A DNA stretch of 64,000 nt from Streptomyces sp. AA1529 (GCF_000280905.1 NZ_ALAP01000042.1:99487-163486), one strand, 5' to 3'. Positions 53,901-63,498 are shown, counted from the stretch's first letter. Translations and numbers: made by a program. The notes: generated by a model not told the origin, from the sequence alone.

Positions 53901-54815
53901 ATGGTTCAGCACCTCAGAATCCCGCGCGGGCCCGTCAACCTCGCCGCGGACCTCCATCTGCCCGACAGCGCCGACAGCAGCGCACCGCTGTGCGCCGTGG
54001 TGCTCTCCACCCCGGGCAGCAGCGTGAAGGAGCAGATCGGCGCCAACTACGCCTCCCGTCTCGCCGCCCGGGGCATCGCGGCGCTCGTCCTCGACCCCGC
54101 CCATCAGGGTCAGAGCGAAGGCGAGCCCCGCGACCTCGAAGACCCCTACCGCCGAGGCGAGGACATCTCCTACGCCCTCGACGTGCTCACCACGGCCCCC
54201 GGTATCGACCCGCAGCGCATCGGCGTCCTCGGCATCTGCGCCGGCGGCGGCTACGCCGTGCACACCGCCCGCACGGACCACCGCATCAAAGCGGTCGGCA
54301 CGGTCGTCCCCGTCAACATCGGCAACGCCTTCCGCAGCTTCTCTCCTGATGGTCCGGCCGCAGCACTCGACGCCCTCGGGGACGCGCGGACCGAAGAGGG
54401 CCGCTCCGGCGAGATGACCCGCGTGAACTGGCTGCCCGACACCCTCGAGGACGCCACGGCAGCGGGCCTGACCGACATCGACACCACTCAGGCCGTCACC
54501 TACTACCGCACCGAGCGCGGCGGCAACGAACACTCCACGAACCTCCGCCTCCTGCGCAGCGACCCCCTCCTGCTGGGCTACGACGCCTTCCACCTGGCCG
54601 ATCAGCTCATGACCCAGCCCCTCCAGGTCGTCCTCGCCGGACGCACCGGCAACACCGGCTCCTACGACATGGGCATGCAGCTGTGGAAGCTGGCCCCCAA
54701 CCCAGTCGACCTCATGGTGATCGACGGCGCCGGCCACTACGAGATGTACGACGAGCCCGCATACGTCGACGCCGCCGTCGAAAGGCTGACCAACTTCTAC
54801 GTCAACAACCTGTAA
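53901..54815 (+). CDS. Dienelactone-hydrolase-like alpha/beta hydrolase
   Basis: 304 residues from ATG 53901. The nucleophile elbow reads GVLGICAGGGYAVHTA, with Cys where most hydrolases have Ser, as in dienelactone hydrolases and related DLH-fold proteins. Other marks are VVLSTPGSSVKEQ (oxyanion side), ALVLDPAHQGQSEGEPRDLED and the catalytic His in DGAGHYEMYDEP. Substrate unknown; a MarR regulator next door suggests an aromatic or lactone inducer. Confidence 0.88.
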   Translation: MVQHLRIPRGPVNLAADLHLPDSADSSAPLCAVVLSTPGSSVKEQIGANYASRLAARGIAALVLDPAHQGQSEGEPRDLEDPYRRGEDISYALDVLTTAPGIDPQRIGVLGICAGGGYAVHTARTDHRIKAVGTVVPVNIGNAFRSFSPDGPAAALDALGDARTEEGRSGEMTRVNWLPDTLEDATAAGLTDIDTTQAVTYYRTERGGNEHSTNLRLLRSDPLLLGYDAFHLADQLMTQPLQVVLAGRTGNTGSYDMGMQLWKLAPNPVDLMVIDGAGHYEMYDEPAYVDAAVERLTNFYVNNL

Positions 54816-54988
54816 GGCATCCAACCCGGCGAACCTGTGCGGTCACAGCACCAGCGGGATCCGCGACCGGGACGGAACCTTCCGGTGAGCGTGCGCCTGC
54901 GGAACGATGCGTCCACCGGTGCGCCGCAAGTGCGCCCCGCAGAGCACTCGGGCCCAGCGGCCCCTCCCGGATTCTCCGGAGCGGGCAC

Positions 54989-55675
54989 TCACAGGCGCCA
55001 CTCCTCGAAGAGGATACCCAGCAGATTCTCCTGCCTGGCCTTGAGCAGTTCGGGAGTCCATTCGCTGTGCTGGAGCACCTGGCCGGTCAGGGCGAAAGGG
55101 ACCACTCCGCCACGGCCCGTGAAATACTTGGCCTTCTTGGCAGCGAACACGTAATTCTGTGCAGCCGAGTTCTTGGCACGGTTCAGCAGCACCAGATTGC
55201 CCAATCGGTGCGTCCACTGATGACGTTGTTCCTCGTCGAACAGCTCGGCCCACTGCGAGTCGGGGCTCGGGTTCTGCGGCAGTACGTGCTCCACCGTGAT
55301 GAGCGGGTGGTCGTAGGTGACTCCTTGTCCACGAGCCAGCAGCTCGTCGAGTCGGAGGAGGACGTACTTGCGGATCTTGCCGACCAGGTAGAGCTCGCCG
55401 TCGAGCTTGGCCCGCGTGTCTGTCCGCTCCTCCTCACGGAGTTCGAGCGCCGGCGAGTCGAGCCCATGGCCTTCGTCGAGTTGACGAAGGAGCTCGGCAT
55501 AGCGCGTCACCCGGGGGGTGGTGTAGACCCGCCGGATGAACATGCTGGCCGACAGCCGCTCCAGCGCACGCATGAAGGTGTCGAGCCAGTCGGGATCGTT
55601 CTCGTGATGTCGCAGCGCCCAAAGCGCCGCAGGCCGCCCGATGATGACGGACGAAGCGGGCCGCCGGACACTCGA
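54989..55675 (-). pseudogene. GmrSD-type restriction protein, C-terminal remnant
   Basis: The open frame ends at a stop at 55676-55678 without a start; an internal ATG lies at 55573. The protein piece has the DUF1524/HNH-like nuclease end of GmrSD (DUF262) type IV restriction systems: RPAALWALRHHENDPDWLDT, ITVEHVLPQNPSPDSQW (conserved His), HRLGNLVLLNRAKNSAAQN. The ParB-like N-terminal domain is absent, so the gene has lost its 5' half. A leftover of a defence system that attacks modified DNA. Confidence 0.8.
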
Positions 55676-55839
55676 TCAGCTCAACTGTTCCCGGCCGCAC
55701 GGGGCCTCGTCCGGCATCGGTCCGCGCACCCCGCGGGCGCGGCCCCCCCCGGCCCGGCCCCGGCCCGGTGTGCCGTCCGGGGGTGGTGGGTGCGGGGTGC
55801 CGGGCGCCGGGGCCGGGGCCGGGGGCCGGGGCGCGGGTG

Positions 55840-56631
55840 TCAGTCCCGGTAGTCGGGGGCGATGCGTTCGACCAGCCGGAGCAGCGCGGACCAGGCGAGG
55901 TCGTAGCCCTGCTCGTCCTGGAGGTCGGACTCGTCGTCCTCGCCGGAGAGTTGGCGTGCGGTGCGTTCGCAGACCCCGGAGGGCGGCAGGGTGAGCCGGG
56001 CTCCGCCGGACTGGGCCGAGAGCTGGATCTCGCACGCCTTGTCCAGGTAATACATGCGCAGGAACGCCTGGGCGGGGGTTTCGCCGACGGTGAGCAGGCC
56101 GTGGTTGCGCAGGATCATGGCCGGGTGCCCGCCGAGGTCGGCCACCAGGCGCTGCTGCTCGGCGAGGTTGAGGGCGACGCCCTCGTAGTCGTGGTAGCCG
56201 ATCCGGCCGTGGAACTCCATGGAGATCTGGTTCACCGGGAGCAGGCCCTGCTCCTGGGCGGCGACGGCGCATCCGGCCCTGGTGTGGGTGTGCAGCACGC
56301 AGTGGGCGTCCGGGCGGGCGGCGTGCACGGCGCTGTGGATGACGAAACCGGCCGGGTTGACCGGGTGGGGACTCTCCTCGACGGCACGGCCGGACAGGTC
56401 GATCTTGACGAGGTTCGAGGCGGTGATCTCCTCGAAGAGCAGGCCGTAGGGGTTGATCAGGAAGTGCTGCTCGGGCCCGGGGAGGCGCGCCGATATGTGG
56501 GTGAAGATCAGGTCGGTCATCCGGAAGTGCGCCACCAGGCGGTAAACCGCGGCGAGTTCGCGGCGCAGCCGCAGTTCCTCGTCGGAGACGGTCCGGGCGG
56601 CCCGGTCGGCGCGGGTGGTCGGGGCGGTCAC
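55840..56631 (-). CDS. Class II aldolase/adducin family protein
   Basis: 263 residues. Zinc-binding His residues in CVLHTHTRAGCAVAAQ and the later RNHGLLTVGETPAQAF are visible, with THISARLPG and INPYGLLFEEITASNLVKID upstream. Such enzymes act on L-fuculose-, rhamnulose- or ribulose-phosphate-type sugars, or decarboxylate. The gene overlaps the 2-hydroxyacid dehydrogenase by four bases, so the pair likely degrades a hydroxy-acid or sugar acid. Confidence 0.9.
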   Translation of the reverse strand: MTAPTTRADRAARTVSDEELRLRRELAAVYRLVAHFRMTDLIFTHISARLPGPEQHFLINPYGLLFEEITASNLVKIDLSGRAVEESPHPVNPAGFVIHSAVHAARPDAHCVLHTHTRAGCAVAAQEQGLLPVNQISMEFHGRIGYHDYEGVALNLAEQQRLVADLGGHPAMILRNHGLLTVGETPAQAFLRMYYLDKACEIQLSAQSGGARLTLPPSGVCERTARQLSGEDDESDLQDEQGYDLAWSALLRLVERIAPDYRD

Positions 56632-57650
56632 AGGGTGCCTCCTTCAGGGGCGGAATCGATGACGCGGGTGCCGGGGGTGCCGGAGGTTGCGGGGGTGACG
56701 ACGGGGGTGAGGGGCTGCCCCGTGCGGTGCCAGGCGACGACGTTCTCGGCCGGGCGCTCCACATAGGTGCGGCACGCGGCGTCGGAGAGGAAGGCCATGT
56801 GCGGGGAGAGCAGCAGCCGGGGATGGGTGCGCAGCGGGTCGTGCGGGGCGGGGGGCTCGGTGGGGAGGACGTCGAGAGCGGCCCCGGCGAGCCGTCCGCC
56901 GTCGAGGGCTGCCAGCAGCGCGGTGTGGTCGAGCAGGCCGCCGCGTGCGACGTTGACCAGGACGCTGCCCTCCGGCAGCCGGTCGAGCTCGGTGCTGCCG
57001 ATGAGGCCGCGGGTGGCATCGGTGAGCGGGGCGTGCAGGGACAGCACATCGCTGGAGGCCAGCAGGGTGTCCAGGCCGGTCCGCCGGAAGGCGGCGGGCC
57101 CACGCGCCGGGCGGTCCAGCGGATCGTGGGCGAGGACGCGGCCGAAGAGCGGCGCGGCCAGCTCGGCGAATCGGGTGGCGATCCGGCCGGTGCCCACCAG
57201 GCCGAGGGTCAGCTCGCCCGGTCGCCGGGGCAGCCGCGGCAGGTCGCCGGTCCAGCCGCCGCGCCGCACCGCCGCGTCGGCCTGCGGAAGCTCCCGGATC
57301 AGCGACAGGGCGGCGGCGAGCGCGTGGACCGCGACCTCCTCGGTTGCCGCGCCCGGGAGGTTGCACACCCACACGCCGCGGGCACGGGCAGCCTCGGTGT
57401 CGACCATGTCGTAGCCGACCGAGCAGGTGGCCACGATGCGCAGCGCCGGGAGCCGGTCGAGGAGGTCGGCGTCGATGCGGGCGTACCCGACGAGCAGGGC
57501 GACCGCGTCCGCCGCCGCCCGGACGACGGCGTCCGGGGCCGGGCTGTCGGCGATCCGCACCTCGAACCCCGCCTCGGTCAGCTTCGCCACCCCGGGGGCC
57601 GGGTCCAGGTCGTCGGGATCGGTGAAGACGGCGAGCGGCGGGCCGGTCAT
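56628..57650 (-). CDS. D-isomer-specific 2-hydroxyacid dehydrogenase
   Basis: 340 residues. NAD-binding motif LGLVGTGRIATRFAELA (GxGxxA), catalytic Arg in LVNVARGGLLDHTALLAAL, Glu in LPTEPPAPHDPL and His in LLLSPHMAFLSDAA are present. It overlaps the aldolase downstream and lies downstream of the broken symporter on the same strand, suggesting the three once formed an uptake-and-use operon. Confidence 0.92.
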   Translation of the reverse strand: MTGPPLAVFTDPDDLDPAPGVAKLTEAGFEVRIADSPAPDAVVRAAADAVALLVGYARIDADLLDRLPALRIVATCSVGYDMVDTEAARARGVWVCNLPGAATEEVAVHALAAALSLIRELPQADAAVRRGGWTGDLPRLPRRPGELTLGLVGTGRIATRFAELAAPLFGRVLAHDPLDRPARGPAAFRRTGLDTLLASSDVLSLHAPLTDATRGLIGSTELDRLPEGSVLVNVARGGLLDHTALLAALDGGRLAGAALDVLPTEPPAPHDPLRTHPRLLLSPHMAFLSDAACRTYVERPAENVVAWHRTGQPLTPVVTPATSGTPGTRVIDSAPEGGTL

Positions 57651-57689
57651 GTCGTGCTCCTGGTCGGTGTGTCGGTCGTGTGCGGCCGG

Positions 57690-57775
57690 CGCCCGGTCGG
57701 GGACCGGGGTCGGTCGGCGGTCGGTCGTCGGTGGCCGGTCGGCGGTCGGCCGGGGAGGCGGTCGGGGCCGGCCGC
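57690..57775. repeat. Low-complexity CGGT/GGTCGG repeat
   Basis: Between the dehydrogenase and the symporter remnant the sequence is a run of GGTCGG, GGTCGGCGGTCGG and CCGGTCGG words with many near-repeats. It may fold or slip. No gene lies in the 195-nt gap. Confidence 0.6.
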
Positions 57776-57845
57776 CGGCTCGGGCCGGTGGCGCGGCCTC
57801 AGACCCCGGCGGTCGCCGGACGGCCGGCCGCCGGGCTGTCCGCGG

Positions 57846-58452
57846 TCACCGGACCGTCCGGGTCTCGCCCGCCAGGCGCCGGCGCCACGCCTCGACGACA
57901 GCTTCCTCGGTCGGCCTGGTGGCCAGGCTGACGACCACGTAGGCGACCAGGCCGGCGAGCAGGCCGTAGTAGATCGGCTCGTTGGCGAGGAGCCCGTCGG
58001 CCACCATAAAGGTGAGCACCGTGCTGCCGCCCGCGACCATCGAGGCAAGGGCGCCCTGGAGGTTGCCGCGCCGCCAGACCAGGCCGCCGAGCACCGGTAT
58101 CAGCAGACCGCCGACGAGCAGGTCGTAGGCCACGGTGAGGGCCGCGATGACATCGCCGAGCAGGCAGGCGAGGGCCATGGACAGCACGCCGAGGACGGCG
58201 ACGGCGACCCGGTCGGAGGCGACGCTCACCCCGGCGGGCAGGGCGTGCTGGACGATCGCGGCGAACGCCTGGTCGGCGTCGGCGAGCCGCGGGTGGAGCG
58301 TCTTGGTGGCCATGCCGATGACGGCCCCGGCCACGGCGTAGACCAGGCAGTAGGCGCCCGCGGCGGTGCCGCCCCAGGCGGCGACCCGGTCGCTGCGCGC
58401 GGTGAAGACCCGCTGCCAGATGTCCTGGCCGATGAGCATGCCGAAGCTTTGA
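57846..58452 (-). pseudogene. Sodium/solute symporter (SSS family), C-terminal part
   Basis: About 200 residues with the family segment FGMLIGQDIWQRVFTARSD and five or six membrane helices (for example VAVAVLGVLSMALACLLGDV and EPIYYGLLAGLVAYVVVSL). The N-terminal ~250 residues are missing: the frame ends in the right end of the TnpB element at about 58450. Likely substrate class is an organic acid or sugar, given the neighbours. Confidence 0.85.
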
Positions 58453-58580
58453 CATCCTCGCTCACCTAAAGGGGGGCGATCCCCGCCTGCCGAGCCGTTG
58501 ACCGGCGCGGCTTCGGGTGGGTTCCTGGTTCATCGCGCGATGCCGGGACGGGCCTCGGTCTTATCTGCGCTCCGCAGGCT
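58448..58580 (-). ncRNA. Candidate omega-RNA at the 3' end of tnpB
   Basis: In this family the guide RNA overlaps the tnpB 3' end and runs to the right end of the element. Here the minus strand just before the element end holds a hairpin (GGGG-ATCG-CCCC, near 58478-58490) and ends GAGGATGTCAA; the guide part would then be the adjoining symporter sequence. Inferred from the family only. Confidence 0.35.
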
Positions 58581-59703
58581 GATGCCGCCAGTCCGGCGGC
58601 CTTGGCGACATTGACCGCCGCGTTCACATCGCGGTCGAGGACGGCCCTGCACGCCGAGCACGTCCAGGTGCGGACGTGTAGAGGTTTGGGGCCGTCCTTG
58701 GTGCCGCACTGCGAGCACACCTGGGAAGTCGGCTCGAACCGGCCGATTTTCACGAGGGTGCGCCCGTATCGAGCGGCCTTGTATTCGAGCATGGTCACGA
58801 ACTGCGACCATCCGGCGTCGTGCACGGACTTGGCCAGGCGTGTGCGGGCGAGTCCTTTGACCGCCAGGTCTTCCACCGCGATGGCTTGGTTTTCGCGGAT
58901 CAGCTTGGTGGAGAGCTGATGGTGGAACTCCCGCCGGGCGTCGGCCGCCTTCGCGTGTGCGCGAGCGACCTTGAGCCGGGCCTTTCTCCGGTTGCTGGAT
59001 CCTTTCGCCTTCCGGTTCAGCAACTGCTGTGCCTTCTTGAGCCTCTTCTCGGCCCGGCGCAGGAAGCGCGGATTGTCGATCTTCGTGCCGTCGGAGAGAA
59101 TCGCGAAGTTCGACAGGCCCAGGTCCATGCCGACCTCGGGCGCTACCTCCGGGAGGACTTCGGAGGGCTCGGTCTCGACCACGAAGGACGCGAAATATCT
59201 ACCGGCCGCATCCTTGATCACAGTCACCGTGAACGGCACGGACGGCAGGGAGCGCGACCATTTCACGGCCACATCGCCGACCTTGGGAAGCCGCAGCTTC
59301 CCGCCAGGGGTGATCTTCCATCCGGCGTTCGCGGTGAACCGTACGGACTGCCGATTGTCCTTGCGGCTCTTGAATCTGGGAGGCCCATGCGGGGGCGTCT
59401 GCCCTTGAGGCCGTCGAAGAAGTTCCGGTACGCCGTGTCCAGGTCCCGAAGAGACTGCTGGAGGACCACCGACGACACCTCACCGAGCCATGCGCGCCCC
59501 GGCGTCCCCTTTGACGCGGTGAGCCGCTTGGACAGCTCACCGGAGGTGACGAACGGCAGCCCGGCGGCGCGGGCGTCCTCCCGGACGCGCAACGCGTCGT
59601 TGAAGACGACCCGAGCGCACCCGAACGCCCTGGCCAGCGCCGAGCGCTGCGGACCGTTCGGGTACAGACGGAACCCGTACCTGAGCTGCACAGCGGTCAT
59701 CAT
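58466..59703 (-). pseudogene. tnpB: TnpB RNA-guided nuclease, frameshifted
   Basis: The N-terminal part starts at 59703 or 59700 (TAVQLRYGFRLYPNGPQRSA) and runs to GRRPRMG; the rest resumes one base out of phase as PPRFKSRKDNRQSVRF. Restoring a fourth G to the GGG run at 59394-59396 would join them (a one-base deletion, or a sequencing error). The downstream part carries the RuvC residues in GMDLGLSNFAIL, AVEDLAVKGLARTR and RDVNAAVNVAKAAG and the zinc finger CSQCGTKDGP...CSACRA. If the shift is real the protein is inactive. Confidence 0.85.
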
Positions 59704-59820
59704 ACATATTTGGGTCATGTCGACATGTTGAATTCCAAATCCTGATGTACGCACCGGCCGTCACCTCGTCCACAACCTTCATGTCCAGCTGGTCTCTGTC
59801 ACGAATCACCAGCCCCGAAC

Positions 59821-60294
59821 CATGACCGACCGGCCGAGGTCACGCACGCGCTGCTCCCCGACGACGGGCCAGGCGCAGCCGACCACTGGATCGTCGTCCA
59901 TGGCCGGCTGCTGCGGCCCCGGCCGGGTCCCGCCGACCGGTCGCACACCGACCCGGCCCGAATCTCCGCGCTGGGCACCGCGCTCGGCACTCCCTATGTG
60001 CACCTCGACCGGACGCGGCTGCGGGCCCTGGTCCCGAGCGCGCCGGACGCCCGGCCGGGCCCTCCCGCGCAGGCCGCCGCCCTCGGCTGGACCCTCGGCT
60101 TCAGCTCACCGGTACCAGCGGCCGAGCTGCCCGGCGCCGACGCCCAGGCCGGGCGGGCGCTGGAGCGGGCCGTCGCCAGCGAGGCCCCGGCGGTGGTCCA
60201 CAGCGCGGCGCACACCCTCCACTCGCTGGTGTCCGCGCCCGAAGCACACGAACACGCCCGGGCCCGGTTCGCCCCGCTCACGGGGGCCGGCTGA
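59821..60294 (+). pseudogene. PucR-family regulator, internal fragment
   Basis: The frame from about 59821 encodes roughly 157 residues of the central region of a PucR/CdaR-type regulator: ADHWIVVHGRLL, ISALGTALGTPYVHLDRTRL, ALGWTLGFSSPVPAAELP, LVSAPEAHEHARARFAPL. The 5' sensor part and the C-terminal helix-turn-helix that should follow LTGAG are both missing. It points away from the symporter remnant, so a deletion between the two genes beside the TnpB element would explain both truncations. Confidence 0.6.
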
Positions 60295-60299
60295 GGGGC

Positions 60300-61112
60300 T
60301 CATGCCGGGGGTTTGCTTCCCCAGATGCGGACGGTGTCGCCGACCCGCATCCAGTTCCAGAGGCGCTCCGCGTCGTCGTGGCGGAGATTGACGCAGCCGT
60401 GCGAACCGGGCGGGCTGTAGATGTTCTTGCGGGTGCCGTGCAGGGCCTGGCCCCCGCTGAAGTACTGGCTGAAGGGCATCGGCTGGTGGTACAGGCTCGA
60501 ATAGTCGTCGCGCACACGCCGCTGGATGGAGAACCGTCCGGTGCGCGTCTCGTACCCCGGCGCGCCGCTGCGCAGGGGCACCGCCTGGACGACGACCTTG
60601 CGGCCCTTGAGCAGCCACATCACCTGGTGGGTCAGATCGAGGCAGGCGACCCGCCCGCGTTCGGGCGGGCAGTGCCCGTCCGCCAGCAGCTGCTCGGGGT
60701 GCCCGGCCGCCCAGCGCGCGTACAGGGCGCGGTAGGTGGTGGGTGAGGCGAGGCCGTCCGCGGGGAGCACGCCCTCCCGCTCCTGGAAGTCCCGGATGGC
60801 GGCGCAGTCCTGCGGCGACTGGGTACCGTCCACCGGGAGTCCCAGGTATCCCTCGACCTCGCGCTGCCGCGGACCGGTTCCGGTGGTGCACTCGCGCTGC
60901 GGTTCGGGCTCCTGCGGGGCGGTCTCCTGTGGTTCGGGCTCCTGCCCGGCGGGGCGGGCCGTCGCTGAGCGCGGATGGCCGGCGGCGGTGCCGGCCAGGG
61001 GCGGGACGAGCGCCTGCGCGGGCGCGGCTTCGGCGAGGCCGAGCAGCAACAGCAGCGCGAGGGCGGGGGTGTGTGTTTTTCGTACGGACCGCGGGAATGT
61101 GTTCGCTGGCAT
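60300..61112 (-). CDS. Secreted L,D-transpeptidase (YkuD)
   Basis: 270 residues. Signal peptide at 1-34 (TPALALLLLLGLAEAAPAQA), a Pro/Glu/Gln-rich linker, a peptidoglycan-binding-type helical stretch (VEGYLGLPVDGTQSPQDCAAI) and the YkuD catalytic domain with LHGTRKNIYSPPGSHGCVNL, where the nucleophilic Cys sits. It forms 3-3 crosslinks in peptidoglycan or attaches proteins to it. Confidence 0.93.
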   Translation of the reverse strand: MPANTFPRSVRKTHTPALALLLLLGLAEAAPAQALVPPLAGTAAGHPRSATARPAGQEPEPQETAPQEPEPQRECTTGTGPRQREVEGYLGLPVDGTQSPQDCAAIRDFQEREGVLPADGLASPTTYRALYARWAAGHPEQLLADGHCPPERGRVACLDLTHQVMWLLKGRKVVVQAVPLRSGAPGYETRTGRFSIQRRVRDDYSSLYHQPMPFSQYFSGGQALHGTRKNIYSPPGSHGCVNLRHDDAERLWNWMRVGDTVRIWGSKPPA

Positions 61113-61223
61113 GCACGGGGCTGTGCCCTGCCGACCGGATGCGCAGCACGGAAGTCCGCCGAATCACCTGAGCGCCGCACACCGGCTCCCGGCTGCGGGC
61201 CGGTCGCACCGCGCCGGTCCCCT

Positions 61224-61279
61224 CCCGGTCCGGCCTCGCTCCGGTCCGCGCCCCGGTCCGGCCTCGCCCCGGTCCGCGC
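61224..61279. repeat. Tandem duplication of 28 bp
   Basis: Two adjacent 28-bp copies (61224-61251 and 61252-61279) beginning CCCGGTCCGGCCTCGC and differing at one base. Located between the L,D-transpeptidase start and the phospholipase stop, so no coding effect. Confidence 0.8.
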
Positions 61280-61331
61280 TCCGGCCCGGGTGGAGCACCG
61301 GGCCGGGTGCGCGGACGGCGGAAGGCCGCTG

Positions 61332-63392
61332 TCAGCCGGTCAGCGTGGCCGGGTCGCTGACGCCCGGCTCGCCGGTCTCGACATGGCCGGCGAGGCGGCG
61401 CTTCCAGCCGGGGTCGGCCTCGCAGGTGACCTCGAGGTCGTACCAGCGCTCGCTCTTCCGCAGCCGCACCGTGGTCACCACTTCGGCGCCCGGGCGCACC
61501 GTGTGCGTCCGCTCGGCGCCGCCGTAGGCGTTGCTCACCGTCAGCGTGCGGTCGGTGTCGGCGGCGTTGGTGAGGGTCAGCTCGATGTCGCCGCTCTTGG
61601 CGAGGTGGCGTGCGGTCACCTCGCAGCCCGCCTGCTTGTTGGGGCCCTTGAAGGTGCGCAGGAAGCCGTTCGGACCGTGCGCCGTCAGGTCGTAGCTGCC
61701 GCCGGAGTAGGCGCTGTTCCAGGTGTCGGACAGCTCCTTGCCCGCCTCGGTGGTGTAGGTCCAGGGGCCGTCGCCGCGGTTCGCGGAGGTGACGAGGAAG
61801 AAGGCGCCCGCCGACTTCCCGCCGCTGAAGGTGAGGGTGAATCTGCCGTCGGAGGTGCGGGCCGCGCCGTCCACCAGCGGTGCGTAGGGCAGCGGGCGCG
61901 TGTGCCGCGAGCCGGCCTCCTGGCGGGGCAGCACCGGCTTGGCCGGCGGCTTGGGCACATAGCTGTCGTGCCGGTCCCGGTCCGGGGGCTCGTAGGCGTC
62001 GGTGCTCGGCAGCCGCGCGGGTTCGGTGTCCTTGAGGGTGAAGTCGAACGCCGAGGTCAGGTCGCCGCACAGGGACCGGCGCCATGGCGAGATGTGCGGC
62101 TCGTGCACCCCGAAGCGGCGCTCCATGAAGCGGAGGATGGAGGTGTGGTCGAACAGTTCGGAGCACACGTAGCCGCCGGTGCTCCAGGGCGAGACGACGA
62201 GCATCGGCACCCGCTGGCCGAAGCCGTAGGGTCCGGGGGCGTATCCGGAGAGGCCGCCGGTGTACTGGTCGAGGGAGGTGTCCGCGGTGGCGCGGCCCTG
62301 GGCCGCGGAGGCCGGCGGATAGGGCGGTACGACGTGGTCGAAGTAGCCGTCGTTCTCGTCGTAGGTGATGAACAGCGCCGTCTTCGCCCAGACCTCCGGG
62401 TCGGCGGTCAGCGCGTCCAGCACCTGGGAGATGTACCAGGCTCCGTAGTTGGCGGGGAAGTTGGGGTGCTCGGTGAACGCCTCGGGGGCGGCGATCCAGG
62501 AGATCTCGGGGAGCCTGCCCGCCTTGACGTCGGCCTTGAGCTGGTCGAAGAAGCCGTCGCCCTGCTCGGCGTCGGTGCCGGTGCGGGCCTTGTCGTGGAG
62601 CGGGTCGCCGGGCCGGGCGTTGCGGTACGCGTCGAAGTAGAGCAGCGAGTTGTCGCCGTAGTTGCCGCGGTAGGCGTCCTCGATCCAGCCCCAGTGGCCG
62701 TCCGCGTCGAGGCCGTCGCCGACGTCCTGGTAGATCTTCCAGGAGATGCCGGCCTCCTCCAGGCGTTCGGGGTAGGTGGTCCAGCCGTAGCCGGCCTCCT
62801 CGTTGCCCAGGACGGGGCCGCCCCCTTTGCCGTCGTTCCCGGCGTGCCCGCTCCACATGTAGTAGCGGTTGGGGTCGGTGGCGCCGATCATCGAGCAGTG
62901 GTAGGCGTCGCAGACGGTGAAGGCGTCGGCGAGCGCGTAGTGGAAGGGGATGTCCTTCCGGGTCAGATACGCCATGGTGCCGGTGCCCTTGGCGGGGATC
63001 CACTGGTCGTACCGGCCCTCGTTCCACGCCTGGTGGCCGCCCGCCCAGTCGTGGTTGAGGCCGGCGATGAACTGCATGCCGAGGTTCTCGGCGTCGGGGT
63101 GGTAGGGCAGTACGTCCTTGTGTCCGTCGGACTGCTGCCAGACCGTCCGGTTGCCGGTCGGTGCCGCGGGGCGGGGGTCGCCGAAGCCGCGCACTCCGCT
63201 CAGGGTGCCGAAGTAGTGGTCGAAGGACCGGTTCTCCTGCATCAGCACGACGATGTGCTCGACGTCGTCGATCGTGCCGGAACGGCGGGCCGCGGGGATG
63301 GCTGCGGCCCGCGCGATGCTGCCGGAGAGGGCGGAGAAGCCCGCGGTCGCGCCGGCTATCTGGAGGAACCGGCGCCGGTTGAGTTCTGGCAT
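61332..63392 (-). CDS. Tat-exported phospholipase C, phosphocholine-specific type
   Basis: 686 residues from the ATG at 63392. Twin-arginine signal NRRRFLQIAGATAGFSAL, then the phosphoesterase domain with VVLMQENRSFDHYFGTLSGV, the metal-site region MIGATDPNRYYMWSG, FITYDENDGYFDHVVPP and FDHTSILRFMERRFGV; the last ~220 residues hold two beta-rich DUF756-like domains (FTLTFSGGKSAGAFFLVTS, VVTTVRLRKSERWYDLEVT). Length and order match PlcC/PlcN-like enzymes. Hydrolyses extracellular phospholipids, often under phosphate starvation. Confidence 0.95.
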   Translation of the reverse strand: MPELNRRRFLQIAGATAGFSALSGSIARAAAIPAARRSGTIDDVEHIVVLMQENRSFDHYFGTLSGVRGFGDPRPAAPTGNRTVWQQSDGHKDVLPYHPDAENLGMQFIAGLNHDWAGGHQAWNEGRYDQWIPAKGTGTMAYLTRKDIPFHYALADAFTVCDAYHCSMIGATDPNRYYMWSGHAGNDGKGGGPVLGNEEAGYGWTTYPERLEEAGISWKIYQDVGDGLDADGHWGWIEDAYRGNYGDNSLLYFDAYRNARPGDPLHDKARTGTDAEQGDGFFDQLKADVKAGRLPEISWIAAPEAFTEHPNFPANYGAWYISQVLDALTADPEVWAKTALFITYDENDGYFDHVVPPYPPASAAQGRATADTSLDQYTGGLSGYAPGPYGFGQRVPMLVVSPWSTGGYVCSELFDHTSILRFMERRFGVHEPHISPWRRSLCGDLTSAFDFTLKDTEPARLPSTDAYEPPDRDRHDSYVPKPPAKPVLPRQEAGSRHTRPLPYAPLVDGAARTSDGRFTLTFSGGKSAGAFFLVTSANRGDGPWTYTTEAGKELSDTWNSAYSGGSYDLTAHGPNGFLRTFKGPNKQAGCEVTARHLAKSGDIELTLTNAADTDRTLTVSNAYGGAERTHTVRPGAEVVTTVRLRKSERWYDLEVTCEADPGWKRRLAGHVETGEPGVSDPATLTG

Positions 63393-63498
63393 GGGTCTGC
63401 TGACCTCACAGGGCGAATCGGAATCGTCGGACCGGCAGAGTCTGTCAACAACAGCGGCACCAGGGAAGGCCACCTGTATGAACAAGTTGGCAACATCT

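Larger units (their letters stand above)
58448..59760 (-). mobile_element. IS200/IS605-group TnpB-only element (IS1341 type)
   Basis: Contains a tnpB frame with a frameshift and no tnpA. The ends are approximate: the right end (tnpB 3' side) is placed at about 58448-58455, next to a GAGGATGTCAA word on the minus strand where the symporter sequence resumes; the left end lies somewhere between 59704 and 59820. Such elements have no inverted repeats, so the limits come from gene breakpoints. Confidence 0.65.

Noticed and set aside
60106..63027. 973-codon minus frame over the transpeptidase and phospholipase
   Set aside because: Shadow frame; both true proteins have complete motifs in other frames.
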